Shown here: one piece after another, positions 48,965 to 59,431 of the stretch
Numbering within the stretch: position 1 is the first letter of the stretch
Layout of the letters: each line of letters starts with the position of its first letter
Notes under the pieces: generated by a model
What the model saw: only the letters and a program-made list of their open reading frames with translations
What the model was told of the DNA's origin: nothing
Databases searched by the model: none
NCBI RefSeq assembly: GCF_037975245.1
Contig: NC_092580.1
Location: 34,815,001 to 34,879,000, forward strand
Reading direction: 5' to 3'
DNA: 64,000 nucleotides
DNA from: Apostichopus japonicus
Lineage: Eukaryota > Echinodermata > Holothuroidea > Aspidochirotida > Stichopodidae
Translations under genes and position numbers: made by a program

Positions 48965-51795
48965 CTGTGTGAAGATATGACAACAGACATTGAGATGAAT
49001 GAGGGTCAGGATGGTGAAAGGACTGTGTGAAGATATGACAACAGACATTGAGATGAATGAGGGTCAGGATGGTGAAAGGACTGTGTGAAGATATGACAAC
49101 AGACATTGAGATGAATGAGGGTCAGGATGGTGAAAGGACTGTGTGAAGATATGACAAGAGACATTGAGATGAATGAGGGTCAGGATGGTGAAAGGACTGT
49201 GTGAAGATATGACAACAGACATTGAGATGAATGAGGGTCAGGATGGTGAAAGGACTGTGTGAAGATATGACAACAGACATTGAGATGAATGAGGGTCAGG
49301 ATGGTGAAAGGACTGTGTGAAGATATGACAAAAGACATTGAGATGAATGAGGGTCAGGATGGTGAAAGGACTGTGTGAAGATATGACAAAAGACATTGAG
49401 ATGAATGAGGGTCAGGATGGTGAAAGGACTGTGTGAAGATATGACAACAGACATTGAGATGAATGAGGGTCAGGATGGTGAAAGGACCATGTGAAGATAT
49501 GACAAAAGACATTGAGATGAATGAGGGTCAGGATGGTGAAAGGACTGTGTGAAGATATGACAAAAGACATTGAGATGAATGAGGGTCAGGATGGTGAAAG
49601 GACTGTGTGAAGATATGACAAAAGACATTGAGATGAATGAGGGTCAGGATGGTGAAAGGACTGTGTGAAGATATGACAAAAGACATTGAGATGAATGAGG
49701 GTCAGGATGGTGAAAGGACTGTGTGAAGATATGACAACAGACATTGAGATGAATGAGGGTCAGGATGGTGAAAGGACTGTGTGAAGATATGACAAAAGAC
49801 ATTGAGATGAATGAGGGTCAGGATGGTGAAAGGACTGTGTGAAGATATGACAAAAGACATTGAGATGAATGAGGGTCAGGATGGTGAAAGGACTGTGTGA
49901 AGATATGACAAAAGACATTGAGATGAATGAGGGTCAGGATGGTGAAAGGACTGTGTGAAGATATGACAAAAGACATTGAGATGAATGAGGGTCAGGATGG
50001 TGAAAGGACTGTGTGAAGATATGACAATAGACATTGAGATGAATGAGGGTCAGGATGGTGAAGGGACTGTGTGAAGATATGACAACAGACATTGAGATGA
50101 ATGAGGAGGGATGGTGAAAGGACTGTGTGAAGATATGACAAAAGACATTGAGATGAATGAGGGTCAGGATGGTGAAAGGACTGTGTGAAGATATGACAAA
50201 AGACATTGAGATGAATGAGGGTCAGGATGGTGAAAGGACTGTGTGAAGATAAGACAAAAAACATTGAGATGAATGAGGGTCAGGATGGTGAAAGGACTGC
50301 GTGAAGATATGACAATAGACACTGAGATGAATGAGGGTCAGGATGGTGAAAGGACTGTGTGAAGATAAGACAAAAGACATTGAGATGAATGAGGGTCAGG
50401 ATGGTGAAAGGACTGTGTGAAGATAAGACAAAAGACATTGAGATGAATGAGGGTCAGGATGGTGAAAGAACTGTGTGAAGATATGACAAAAGACATTGAG
50501 ATGAATGAGGGTCAGGATGGTGAAAGAACTGTGTGAAGACAAGACAAAAGACATTGAGATGAATGAGGGTCAGGATGGTGAAAGGATTGTGTGAAGATAT
50601 GACAAGAGACATTGAGATGAATGAGGGTCAGGATGGTGAAAGGACTGTGTGAAGATAAGACAAAAAACATTGAGATGAATGAGGGTCAGGATGGTGAAAG
50701 GACTGCGTGAAGATATGACAATAGACACTGAGATGAATGAGGGTCAGGATGGTGAAAGGACTGTGTGAAGATAAGACAAAAGACATTGAGATGAATGAGG
50801 GTCAGGATGGTGAAAGGACTGTGTGAAGATATGACAAAAGACATTGAGATGAATGAGGGTCAGGATGGTGAAAGAACTGTGTGAAGACAAGACAAAAGAC
50901 ATTGAGATGAATGAGGGTCAGGATGGTGAAAGGATTGTGTGAAGATATGACAAGAGACATTGAGATGAAAGAGGGTCAGAATGGTGAAAGGACTGTGTGA
51001 AGATATGACAAAAGACATTGAGATGAATGAGGGTCAGGATGGTGAAAGGACTGTGTGAAGATAAGACAAAAGACATTGAGATGAATGAGGGTCAGGATGG
51101 TGAAAGGACCGTGTGAAGATATGACAAAAGACATTGAGATGAATGAGGGTCAGGATGGTGAAAGGACTGTGTGAAGATAAGACAAAAGACATTGAGATGA
51201 ATGAGGAGGGATGGTGAAAGGACTGTGTGAAGATATGACAACAGACATTGAGATGAATGAGGGTCAGGATGGTGAAAGGACTGTGTGAAGATAAGACAAA
51301 AGACATTGAGATGAATGAGGAGGGATGGTGAAAGGACTGTGTGAAGATATGACAACAGACATTGAGATGAATGAGGGTCAGGATGGTGAAAGGACTGTGT
51401 GAAGATAAGACAAAAGACATTGAGATGAATGAGGAGGGATGGTGAAAGGACTGTGTGAAGATATGACAAAAGACATTGAGATGAATGAGGGTCAGGATGG
51501 TGAAAGGACTGTGTGAAGATAAGACAAAAGACATTGAGATGAATGAGGAGGGATGGTGAAAGGACTGTGTGAAGATATGACAACAGACATTGAGATGAAT
51601 GAGGGTCAGGATGGTGAAAGGACTGTGTGAAGATAAGACAAAAGACATTGAGATGAATGAGGAGGGATGGTGAAAGGACTGTGTGAAGATATGACAACAG
51701 ACATTGAGATGAATGAGGGTCAGGATGGTGAAAGGACTGTGTGAAGATAAGACAAAAGACATTGAGATGAATGAGGAGGGATGGTGAAAGGACTA
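48965..51795. repeat. minisatellite, 58-bp unit, about 49 copies, with 114-bp dimers
   Basis: Unit GACTGTGTGAAGATATGACA then ACAGACATTGAGATGAATGA and GGGTCAGGATGGTGAAAG. From about 51145 a 56-bp variant (GAGGAGGGATGG, AAGATAAGAC) alternates with the 58-bp form at an exact 114-bp spacing (markers at 51203, 51317, 51431, 51545). It fills most of the last TUBGCP6 intron. Minus-strand ORFs of 242 and 244 codons are by-products. Confidence 0.95.
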
Positions 51796-51980
51796 CAATT
51801 AGACCAAGAAACAATGAGGAGATCATCAGTAGAGGCTACAGATTGAAGAAACTTTGTTTTACTGTAAAATCTCAGAATAATGCTCTGTTTGTAGAGCTTT
51901 GATATCTACTTATGAAGAGACAGTTGTGCTGAAATTTCCTTATAATGTACAACTGTATTCACTAATAAACTCTAGTTAAA

Positions 51981-52075
51981 CTACAAACCTTTAAAGAGGA
52001 ACTGTGATTTAACCTTGATAAGACTTCAACTGCGGTTTAAATACAAACCTTTAAAGAGGAACTGTGAGTAATCCT
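51981..52075 (-). repeat. two-copy 60-bp repeat spanning the exon 7 splice donor
   Basis: On the minus strand TCACAGTTCCTCTTTAAAGG and TTTGTA occur at the true junction (52049/52048) and again 60 bp into the intron. The second copy reproduces the last 17 exonic bases plus the donor GTTTGT. It is a duplicated 5' splice site. Confidence 0.85.
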
Positions 52076-52245
52076 TGAAGGCAGCATAAGACTTCTTCAT
52101 GTTTGCAAAGTTTGGATGATATGACTCTCCATTCATAGTCTCTCTCCATCGCTCTGACATCAGCTGACTTCGAACTTTAAGGACCAAACTAAGAATATCA
52201 GTAATCACCTTCATGACTGGAGATGCTTTCTTGTTTAGTAAACAT
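52049..52245 (-). CDS. TUBGCP6: TUBGCP6, penultimate coding exon in gene
   Basis: 197 nt: 1 nt, 65 codons, 1 nt. Acceptor ATGTTTACAG, donor GTTTGT. It encodes CLLNKKASPVMKVITDILSL, then a segment including VLKVRSQL and HPNFANMKKSYAAFKDYSQF ending LFK. Human GCP6 has a clearly matching segment (LLTEKAAPVM, SLVLKFRSQL, HPNFALM, SYNTFKYYSHFLFK). This is helical GRIP2 domain. The donor GTTTGT departs from GTRAGT and is exactly duplicated 60 bp downstream. Confidence 0.95.
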
Positions 52246-52504
52246 CTGTAAACATAAACAGACATACACCAAATTGTGTGAATTTTAATTTCTTCACAAC
52301 CAATTGGAAAGTTAGTTCATTAGAATATATTTTTTAATTTTAATATTTAAAGAATTTCTACTTTGATAGCCAAAACAAGTGTTTATTATCTGCTAAGAGT
52401 GGCAAAGATCTCACATTTTAATATTTCCTGCCCCAGGAAATGTGAAAAATTAAAATCTAATGTTGTTCTATGTTTGGAACGTCTAAGTAGCAGTCCGGAA
52501 GAGG
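52246..52504. other. TUBGCP6 intron 6, short unique part
   Basis: Non-repetitive intron remnant between the 45-bp array and the acceptor of exon 7. Confidence 0.6.
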
Positions 52505-55500
52505 CTGTTACCTGTGTGTGGTACTGTCTAGGTGGTATTCAGGGACAGGCTGTTACCTGTGTGTGGTACTGTCTAGGTGGTATTCAGGGACAGGCTGTTA
52601 CCTGTGTGTGGTACTGTCTAGGTGGTATTCATGGACAGTCTGTTACCTGTGTGTGGTACTGTCTAGGTGGTATTCAGGGACAGTCTGTTACCTGTGTGTG
52701 GTACTGTCTAGGTGGTATTCAGGGACAGTCTGTTACCTGTGTGTGGTACTGTCTAGGTGGTATTCAGGGACAGGCTGTTACCTGTGTGTGGTACTGTCTA
52801 GGTGGTATTCAGGGACAGTCTGTTACCTGTGTGTGGTACTGTCTAGGTGGTATTCAGGGACAGGCTGTTACCTGTGTGTGGTACTGTCTAGGTGGTATTC
52901 AGGGACAGGCTGTAACCTGTGTGTGGTACTGTCTAGGTGGTATTCAGGGACAGTCTGTTACCTGTGTGTGGTACTGTCTAGGTGGTATTCAGGGACAGTC
53001 TGTTACCTGTGTGTGGTACTGTCTAGGTGGTATTCAGGGACAGGCTGTTACCTGTGTGTGGTACTGTCTAGGTGGTATTCAGGGACAGGCTGTTACCTGT
53101 GTGTGGTACTGTCTAGGTGGTATTCAGGGACAGTCTGTTACCTGAGTGTGGTACTGTCTAGGTGGTATTCAGGGACAGGCTGTTACCTGTGTGTGGTACT
53201 GTCTAGGTGGTATTCAGGGACAGGCTGTTACCTGAGTGTGGTACTGTCTAGGTGGTATTCAGGGACAGTCTGTTACCTGAGTGTGGTACTGTCTAGGTGG
53301 TATTCAGGGACAGTCTGTTACCTGAGTGTGGTACTGTCTAGGTGGTATTCAGGGACAGTCTGTTACCTGTGTGTGGTACTGTCTGAGTGGTATTCAGGGA
53401 CAGTCTGTTACCTGTGTGTGGTACTGTCTAGGTGGTATTCAGGGACAGTCTGTTACCTGAGTGTGGTAGTGTCTAGGTGGTATTCAGGGACAGGCTGTTA
53501 CCTGTGTGTGGTACTGTCTAGGTGGTATTCAGGGACAGTCTGTTACCTGAGTGTGTTACTGTCTATGTGGTATTCAGGGACAGGCTGTTACCTGTGTGTG
53601 GTACTGTCTAGGTGGTATTCAGGGACAGGATGTTTCCTGTGTGTGGTACTGTCTAGGTGGTAATCAGGGACAGTCTGTTATCTGTGTGTGGTAGTGTCTA
53701 GGTGGTATTCAGGGACAGGATGTTACCTGTGTGTGGTACTGTCTAGGTGGTATTCAGGGACAGGATGTTACCTGAGTGTGGTAGTGTCTAGGTGGTATTC
53801 AGGGACAGGCTGTTACCTGTGTGTGGTACTGTCTAGGTGGTATTCAGGGACAGTCTGTTACCTGTGTGTGGTACTGTCTAGGTGGTATTCAGGGACAGTC
53901 TGTTACCTGAGTGTGGTAGTGTCTAGGTGGTATTCAGGGACAGGCTGTTACCTGTGTGTGGTACTGTCTAGGTGGTATTCAGGGACAGTCTGTTACCTGA
54001 GTGTGGTACTGTCTAGGTGGTGTGGTATTCAGGGACAGTCTGTTACCTGAGTGTGGTACTGTCTAGGTGGTATTCAGGGACAGTCTGTTACCTGAGTGTG
54101 GTACTGTCTAGGTGGTATTCAGGGACAGTCTGTTACCTGTGTGTGGTACTGTCTGAGTGGTATTCAGGGACAGTCTGTTACCTGTGTGTGGTACTGTCTA
54201 GGTGGTATTCAGGGACAGTCTGTTACCTGAGTGTGGTAGTGTCTAGGTGGTATTCAGGGACAGGCTGTTACCTGTGTGTGGTACTGTCTAGGTGGTATTC
54301 AGGGACAGTCTGTTACCTGAGTGTGTTACTGTGTATGTGGTATTCAGGGACAGGCTGTTACCTGTGTGTGGTAGTGTCTAGGTGGTATTCAGGGACAGGA
54401 TGTTTCCTGTGTGTGGTACTGTCTAGGTGGTAATCAGGGACAGTCTGTTATCTGTGTGTGGTATTGTCTAGGTGGTATTCAGGGACAGTCTGTTACCTGT
54501 GTGTGGTACTGTCTAGGTGGTATTCAGGGACAGGCTGTTACCTGTGTGTGGTACTGTCTAGGTGGTATTCAGGGACAGTCTGTTACCTGAGTGTGGTAGT
54601 GTCTAGGTGGTATTCAGGGACAGGATGTTACCTGTTTGTGGTACTGTCTAGGTGGTATTCAGGGACAGGATGTTACCTGAGTGTGGTAGTGTCTAGGTGG
54701 TATTCAGGGACAGGCTGTTACCTGTGTGTGGTACTGTCTAGGTGGTATTCAGGGACAGTCTGTTACCTGTGTGTGGTACTGTCTAGGTGGTATTCAGGGA
54801 CAGTCTGTTACCTGAGTGTGGTAGTGTCTAGGTGGTATTCAGGGACAGTCTGTTACCTGTGTGTGGTACTGTCTAGGTGGTATTCAGGGACAGGATGTTA
54901 CCTGAGTGTGGTACTGTCTAGGTGGTATTCAGGGACAGGCTGTTACCTGAGTGTGGTACTGTCTAGGTGGTATTCAGGGACAGTCTGTTACCTGTGTGTG
55001 GTACTGTCTAGGTGGTGGTATTCAGGGACAGTCTGTTACCTGTGTGTGGTACTGTCTAGGTGGTATTCAGGGACAGGCTGTTACCTGTGTGTGGTACTGT
55101 CTAGGTGGTGGTATTCAGGGACAGTCTGTTACCTGAGTGTGGTAGTGTCTAGGTGGTAATCAGGGACAGTCTGTTACCTGTGTGTGGTACTGTCTAGGTG
55201 GTATTCAGGGACAGTCTGTTACCTGAGTGTGGTACTGTCTAGGTGGTATTCAGGGACAGTCTGTTACCTGTGTGTGGTACTGTCTAGGTGGTGGTATTCA
55301 GGGAGTGTCTGTTATCTGTGTGTGGTACTGTCTAGGTGGTATTCAGGGACAGGCTGTTACCTGTGTGTGGTACTGTCTAGGTGGTATTCAGGGACAGGCT
55401 ATTACCTGTGTGTGGTACTGTCTAGGTGGTATTCAGGGACAGTCTGTTTCCTGTGTGTGGTACTGTCTAGGTGGTATTCAGGGACAGTCTGTTACCTGTG

Positions 55501-56955
55501 TGTGGTACTGTCTAGGTGGTGGTATTCAGGGAGTGTCTGTTATCTGTGTGTGGTACTGTCTAGGTGGTATTCAGGGACAGTCTGTTACCTGTGTGTGGTA
55601 CTGTCTAGGTGGTATTCAGGGACAGTCTGTTACCTTTGTGTGGTACTGTCTAGGAGGTATTCAGGGACAGGCTGTTACCTGTGTGTGGTACTGTCTAGGT
55701 GGTATTCAGGGACAGTCTGTTACCTTTGTGTGGTACTGTCTAGGAGGTATTCAGGGACAGTCTGTTACCTGTGTGTGGTACTGTCTAGGTGGTATTCAGG
55801 GACAGTCTGTTACCTGTGTGTGGTACTGTCTAGGTGGTATTCAGGGACAGTCTGTTACCTGTGTGTGGTACTGTCTAGGTGGTATTCAGGGACAGGCTGT
55901 TACCTGTGTGTGGTACTGTCTAGGTGGTATTCAGGGACAGGCTGTTACCTTTGTGTGGTACTGTCTAGGTGGTATTCAGGGACAGGCTGTTACCTGTGCG
56001 TGGTACTGTCTAGGTGGTATTCAGGGACAGTCTGTTACCTGTGTGGTACTGTCTAGGTGGTATTCAGGGACAGGCTGTTACCTGTGTGTGGTACTGTCTA
56101 GGTGGTATTCAGGGACAGGCTGTTACCTGTGTGTGGTACTGTCTAGGTGGTATTCAGGGACAGTCTGTTACCTTTGTGTGGTACTGTCTAGGAGGTATTC
56201 AGGGACAGGCTGTTACCTGTGTGTGGTACTGTCTAGGTGGTATTCAGGGACAGGCTGTTACCTGTGTGTGGTACTGTCTAGGTGGTATTCAGGGACAGGC
56301 TGTTACCTGTGTGTGGTACTGTCTAGGTGGTATTCAGGGACAGGCTGTTACCTGAGTGTGGTACTGTCTAGGTGGTATTCAGGGACAGTCTGTTACCTGA
56401 GTGTGGTACTGTCTAGGTGGTATTCAGGGACAGGCTGTTACCTGTGTGTGGTACTGTCTAGGTGGTATTCAGGGACAGTCTGTTACCTGAGTGTGGTACT
56501 GTCTAGGTGGTATTCAGGGACAGGCTGTTACCTGTGTGTGGTACTGTCTAGGTGGTATTCAGGGACAGGCTGTTACCTGTGTGTGGTACTGTCTAGGTGG
56601 TATTCAGGGACAGGCTGTTACCTGTGTGTGGTACTGTCTAGGTGGTATTCAGGGACAGTCTGTTACCTGTGTGTGGTACTGTCTAGGAGGTATTCAGGGA
56701 CAGGCTGTTACCTGAGTGTGGTACTGTCTAGGTGGTATTCAGGGACAGGCTGTTACCTGTGTGTGGTACTGTCTAGGTGGTATTCAGGGACAGTCTGTTT
56801 CCTGTGTGTGGTACTGTCTAGGTGGTATTCAGGGACAGGCTGTTACCTGAGTGTGGTACTGTCTAGGTGGTATTCAGGGACAGGCTGTTACCTGTGTGTG
56901 GTACTGTCTAGGTGGTATTCATGGGTAGGATCTTACCTGTGCATGGCGCTGTCTA
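52505..56955 (-). repeat. 45-bp minisatellite, about 98 copies, derived from a splice junction
   Basis: Plus-strand unit CTGTTACCTGTGTGTGGTAC then TGTCTAGGTGGTATTCAGGG and ACAGG. On the minus strand each unit reads TAGACAGTACCACACACAG then GTAACA. The true exon 6 end TAGACAGCGCCATGCACAG with donor GTAAGA, plus the next 20 bases (...CCCATGAATACCACC), is the first unit of the array. The array thus starts inside the exon (56955) and fills nearly all of intron 6. Most units keep CAG-GTAACA, a usable-looking 5' splice site; some lose it (GATAACA, GGAAACA). A 770-bp block with rare variants is duplicated (from about 53551 and 54321). Plus-strand ORFs up to 581 codons arise because 45 is 15 codons. 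Confidence 0.95.
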
Positions 56956-56998
56956 AATATCGAGCATGTTGACTCCTCAGGTCATCAAGATTATGAAC
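56937..56998 (-). CDS. TUBGCP6: TUBGCP6, 62-nt exon ending inside the 45-bp array
   Basis: 20 codons plus 2 nt, encoding VHNLDDLRSQHARYLDSAMH with the next Arg split across the junction. Acceptor ATTTTACAG, donor GTAAGA. It corresponds to the GRIP2 helix with the V-LDDL-HA-YL pattern (human GCP6 has a DLEEIQRAHAEYLHKA-type match). The last 19 nt are repeat unit 1 of the minisatellite, so the end of the exon and the array share descent. Confidence 0.93.
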
Positions 56999-57079
56999 CT
57001 GTAAAATAAATCAGTAATTTTTGAATATCTTAAGCTTCATCAGTTAATGAATAAAAATCTTATAAATAAAAGATTCAGC

Positions 57080-57771
57080 ATTATCCAGGCTGTTATAAAG
57101 AATGCATACATTCTCTCACATTCAGTAGAATCCAGATTGGTACAAATAATGTATACACTCTCTCACATTCAGCATAATCCAGGCTGGTTTAAAGAATGTA
57201 TACACTCTCTCACATTCAGCATAATCCAGGCTGGTATAAAACATGGTTAAACTCTCTCACATTCATCAGAATCCAGACTGGTTAAAGAATGTATGTACAT
57301 TCTCTCACACTCAGCAGAATCCAGGCTAATACAAAGGATGTATATACTCTCTCACATTCAACAGAATCCAGCCTGGTGTAAAGAATGTACTGCCTTTAAC
57401 TCAGCAGAGTCCAGGCTGGTATAAAGAATATATACATTCTCACACATTCAGCAGAACAGGCGGGTTTAAAGAATGTATACACCCTCTCACATAGATCAGA
57501 ATCCAGGCGTATAATGAATGCATACACTCTTTCTAATTCAGTAGAATCTAGGCTGGTATAATGAATGCATACACTCTCTCACATAGATCAGAATCCAGGC
57601 TGGTATAATGAATGCATACACCCTCTCACATAGATCAGAATCCAGGCTGGTATAATGAATGCATACACTCTCTCACATAGATCAGAATCCAGGCTGGTAT
57701 AATGAATGCATACACTCTTTCTAATTCAGTAGAATCTAGGCTGGTATAAAGAAACATAAAAGTTCTCTCAC
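57080..57771 (-). repeat. minisatellite next to a splice donor, about 47-60 bp unit
   Basis: Plus-strand units with AGAATCCAGGCTGGTATAA, TGAATGCATACACTCTCTCA and CATAGATC or CATTCAG. On the minus strand each intact unit contains GATTCTGATCTATGTGAGAGAG. The adjoining exon end reads GAATCTGAAACAAAAT then donor GTGAGAGAA. The shared ATGTGAGAGA and GAWTCTGA blocks, and the fact that the array starts right at the donor, indicate origin from the junction. About 13 copies. Confidence 0.85.
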
Positions 57772-57871
57772 ATTTTGTTTCAGATTCTGTTTGAATTCTT
57801 CCCAGCTGACGTGAATGACTTGGTTGACAACGTAACTTTGCATTACACTCACAAAATGCTGCATCTCGTGT
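57772..57871 (-). CDS. TUBGCP6: TUBGCP6, exon with HEMQHFV block
   Basis: 1 nt plus 33 codons, phase 0 end. Acceptor ATTTCTAG, donor GTGAGA. It encodes HEMQHFVSVMQSYVVNQVIH then VSWEEFKQNLKQN. The HEMQHFV...Y--NQ--HV-W-EF pattern is the most conserved part of the GCP GRIP2 domain (human GCP6 HEMQHFVKVIQGYIANQILH). It forms part of the gamma-tubulin-facing surface. The donor sequence recurs in the array downstream. Confidence 0.96.
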
Positions 57872-58359
57872 CTAGAAATGAAAAGTGAGAGAAACACATT
57901 AGAATGTTGGTAATTGTAGCCATAGCTGTGACAAAAACAAAATCATGGAGAAGGTGCCAAGGGAACAAGACAAATTAGTAATTACGCCTGGCCGAGAGCA
58001 TCCAATATCAAAATCAATGAAGCTATCCAAGCTAATTCAAAGATAATTTCTGCATACGATATATGAGGAGTAGTATTTACTACTGATAATCTTAACTGTG
58101 TACACGACTGGTCTTAGTAATTTCTCTAATGCTGATAGAAATTTACTGATGTGATTATGTATCATGGTTTAACATGTATAGAGTCATTCTAAATCTAACA
58201 TCTAAAACGATTTGGTTTTCATTAACCACTGTGACCTTACGTCACTTTGACTTGGATTATTTTCAGAATTAACCTAATTTTAGACCTCCCTCAATTGATT
58301 GGCTTGTTTATGCCATCTACAGAACATTGTTGTTATAAAATAAGGAAAGAATAATTGAC
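57872..58359. other. TUBGCP6 intron 4, no repeat array
   Basis: 488-bp intron of unique sequence. Its donor is GTCAAT, weaker than the others in this gene, and no junction-derived repeat follows it. Confidence 0.6.
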
Positions 58360-58414
58360 CTGAATAACTGTAGCTGGTGGTACTGGTGTGATGAGGCTGC
58401 ATTCTGTATCTTGG
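58360..58414 (-). CDS. TUBGCP6: TUBGCP6, 55-nt exon
   Basis: 2 nt, 17 codons (KIQNAASSHQYHQLQLF) and 2 nt, with Arg completed by the next exon to give QLQLFRHEMQHFV, exactly the family sequence order (human QFRQLQLFKHEMQHFV). Acceptor GTTTTTACAG. The donor GTCAAT is non-consensus, although the phase fits precisely. Confidence 0.92.
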
Positions 58415-58469
58415 CTGTAAAAACAAACACAAGTTCATTAAGATTCAACAGTGCTCATGTCCTAAATTC

Positions 58470-59305
58470 CATTACAAGATGAACTGTAAGGTCCCACCAC
58501 ACCTGTCTAGTTAACCTGTCTTTCCTATTACAGATAATCCTTTACAAGATTAACTGTAAGGTCTCACCACACCTGTCTGGTTAACCTGTCTTTCCTATTA
58601 CAGATAATCCTTTACATGATTAACTGTAAGGTCCCACCACACCTGTCTAGTTGACCTGTCTTTCCTATTACAGATAATCCTTTACAAGATTAACTGTAAG
58701 GTCTCACCACACCTGTCTAGTTAACCTGTCTTTCCTATTAAAGATAATCCTTTACAAGATTAACTGTAAGGTCCCACCACACCTGTCTAGTTAACCTGTC
58801 TTTCCTATTAAAGATAATCGTTTACAAGATTAACTGTAAGGTCCAACCACACCTGTCTTTCCTAGTACAGATAATCCTTTACAAGATTAACTGTAAGGTC
58901 CCACCACACCTGTCTAGTTAACCTGTCTTTCCTATTAAAGATAATCCTTTACAAGATTAACTGTAAGGTCCCACCACACCTGTCTTTCCTAGTACAGATA
59001 ATCCTTTACAAGATTAACTTTAAGGTTTCACCACACCTGTCTAGTTAACCTGTCTTTCCTATTATAGATAATCCTTTAAAAGATTAACTTTAAGGTTTCA
59101 CCACACCTGTCTAGTTAACCTGCCTTTCCTATTATAGATAATCCTTTACAAGATTAACTGTAAGGTCTCACCACACCTGTCTAGTTAACCTGTCTTTCCT
59201 ATTACAGATAATCCGTTACAAGATTAACTGTAAGGTCACACCACACCTGTCTTTCCTAGTACAGATAATCCTTGACAAGATTAACTTTTAGGTCTCACCA
59301 CATCT
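58470..59305 (-). repeat. 70-bp minisatellite derived from a splice junction, about 11 copies
   Basis: Plus-strand unit TAACTGTAAGGTCCCACCAC, ACCTGTCTAGTTAACCTGTC, TTTCCTATTACAGATAATCC, TTTACAAGAT; period 70 bp. On the minus strand each unit contains AACTAGACAGGTGTGGTGAG and ACC. The exon at 59299-59431 ends AACTAGACAGATGTG with donor GTGAGACC. The array starts at that donor and fills the intron up to the next acceptor. Some copies lack the CTAGTTAACC segment (shorter units). Confidence 0.9.
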
Positions 59306-59431
59306 GTCTAGTTGATGATGGATGTCTCTCAGTACCCAGGCAGTTCGTTTCAGTTTGAACAAGAAAAGGAAGATCCTATTATATACAGCAAGGCAAGCAT
59401 CTGTGATAACAATATTGCTTGGCCAATCAAC
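59299..59431 (-). CDS. TUBGCP6: TUBGCP6, exon with VDWP block
   Basis: 44 codons plus 1 nt. Acceptor TTCTCATCAG, donor GTGAGA. It encodes VDWPSNIVITDACLAVYNRI, then FLFLFKLKRTAWVLRDIHHQ and LDRC. The V-(D/E)-WPL-IVI start followed by Y--(I/V)F-FL--LK---W-L-D is the signature start of the GRIP2 domain (human GCP6 VDWPLNIVIT). Ser replaces the usual Leu after VDWP. The final 15 nt and donor are the seed sequence of the 70-bp array. Confidence 0.95.

Noticed and set aside
49934-51826. Minus-strand ORFs of 90 to 244 codons rich in His, Phe and Ser
   Set aside because: They are translations of the 58/56-bp minisatellite in the last TUBGCP6 intron.
52363-56972. Long plus-strand ORFs of up to 581 codons with a 15-residue repeat
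   Set aside because: They are translations of the 45-bp minisatellite, whose length is a multiple of three and which lacks stops in two frames. The array is intronic to TUBGCP6 on the other strand.
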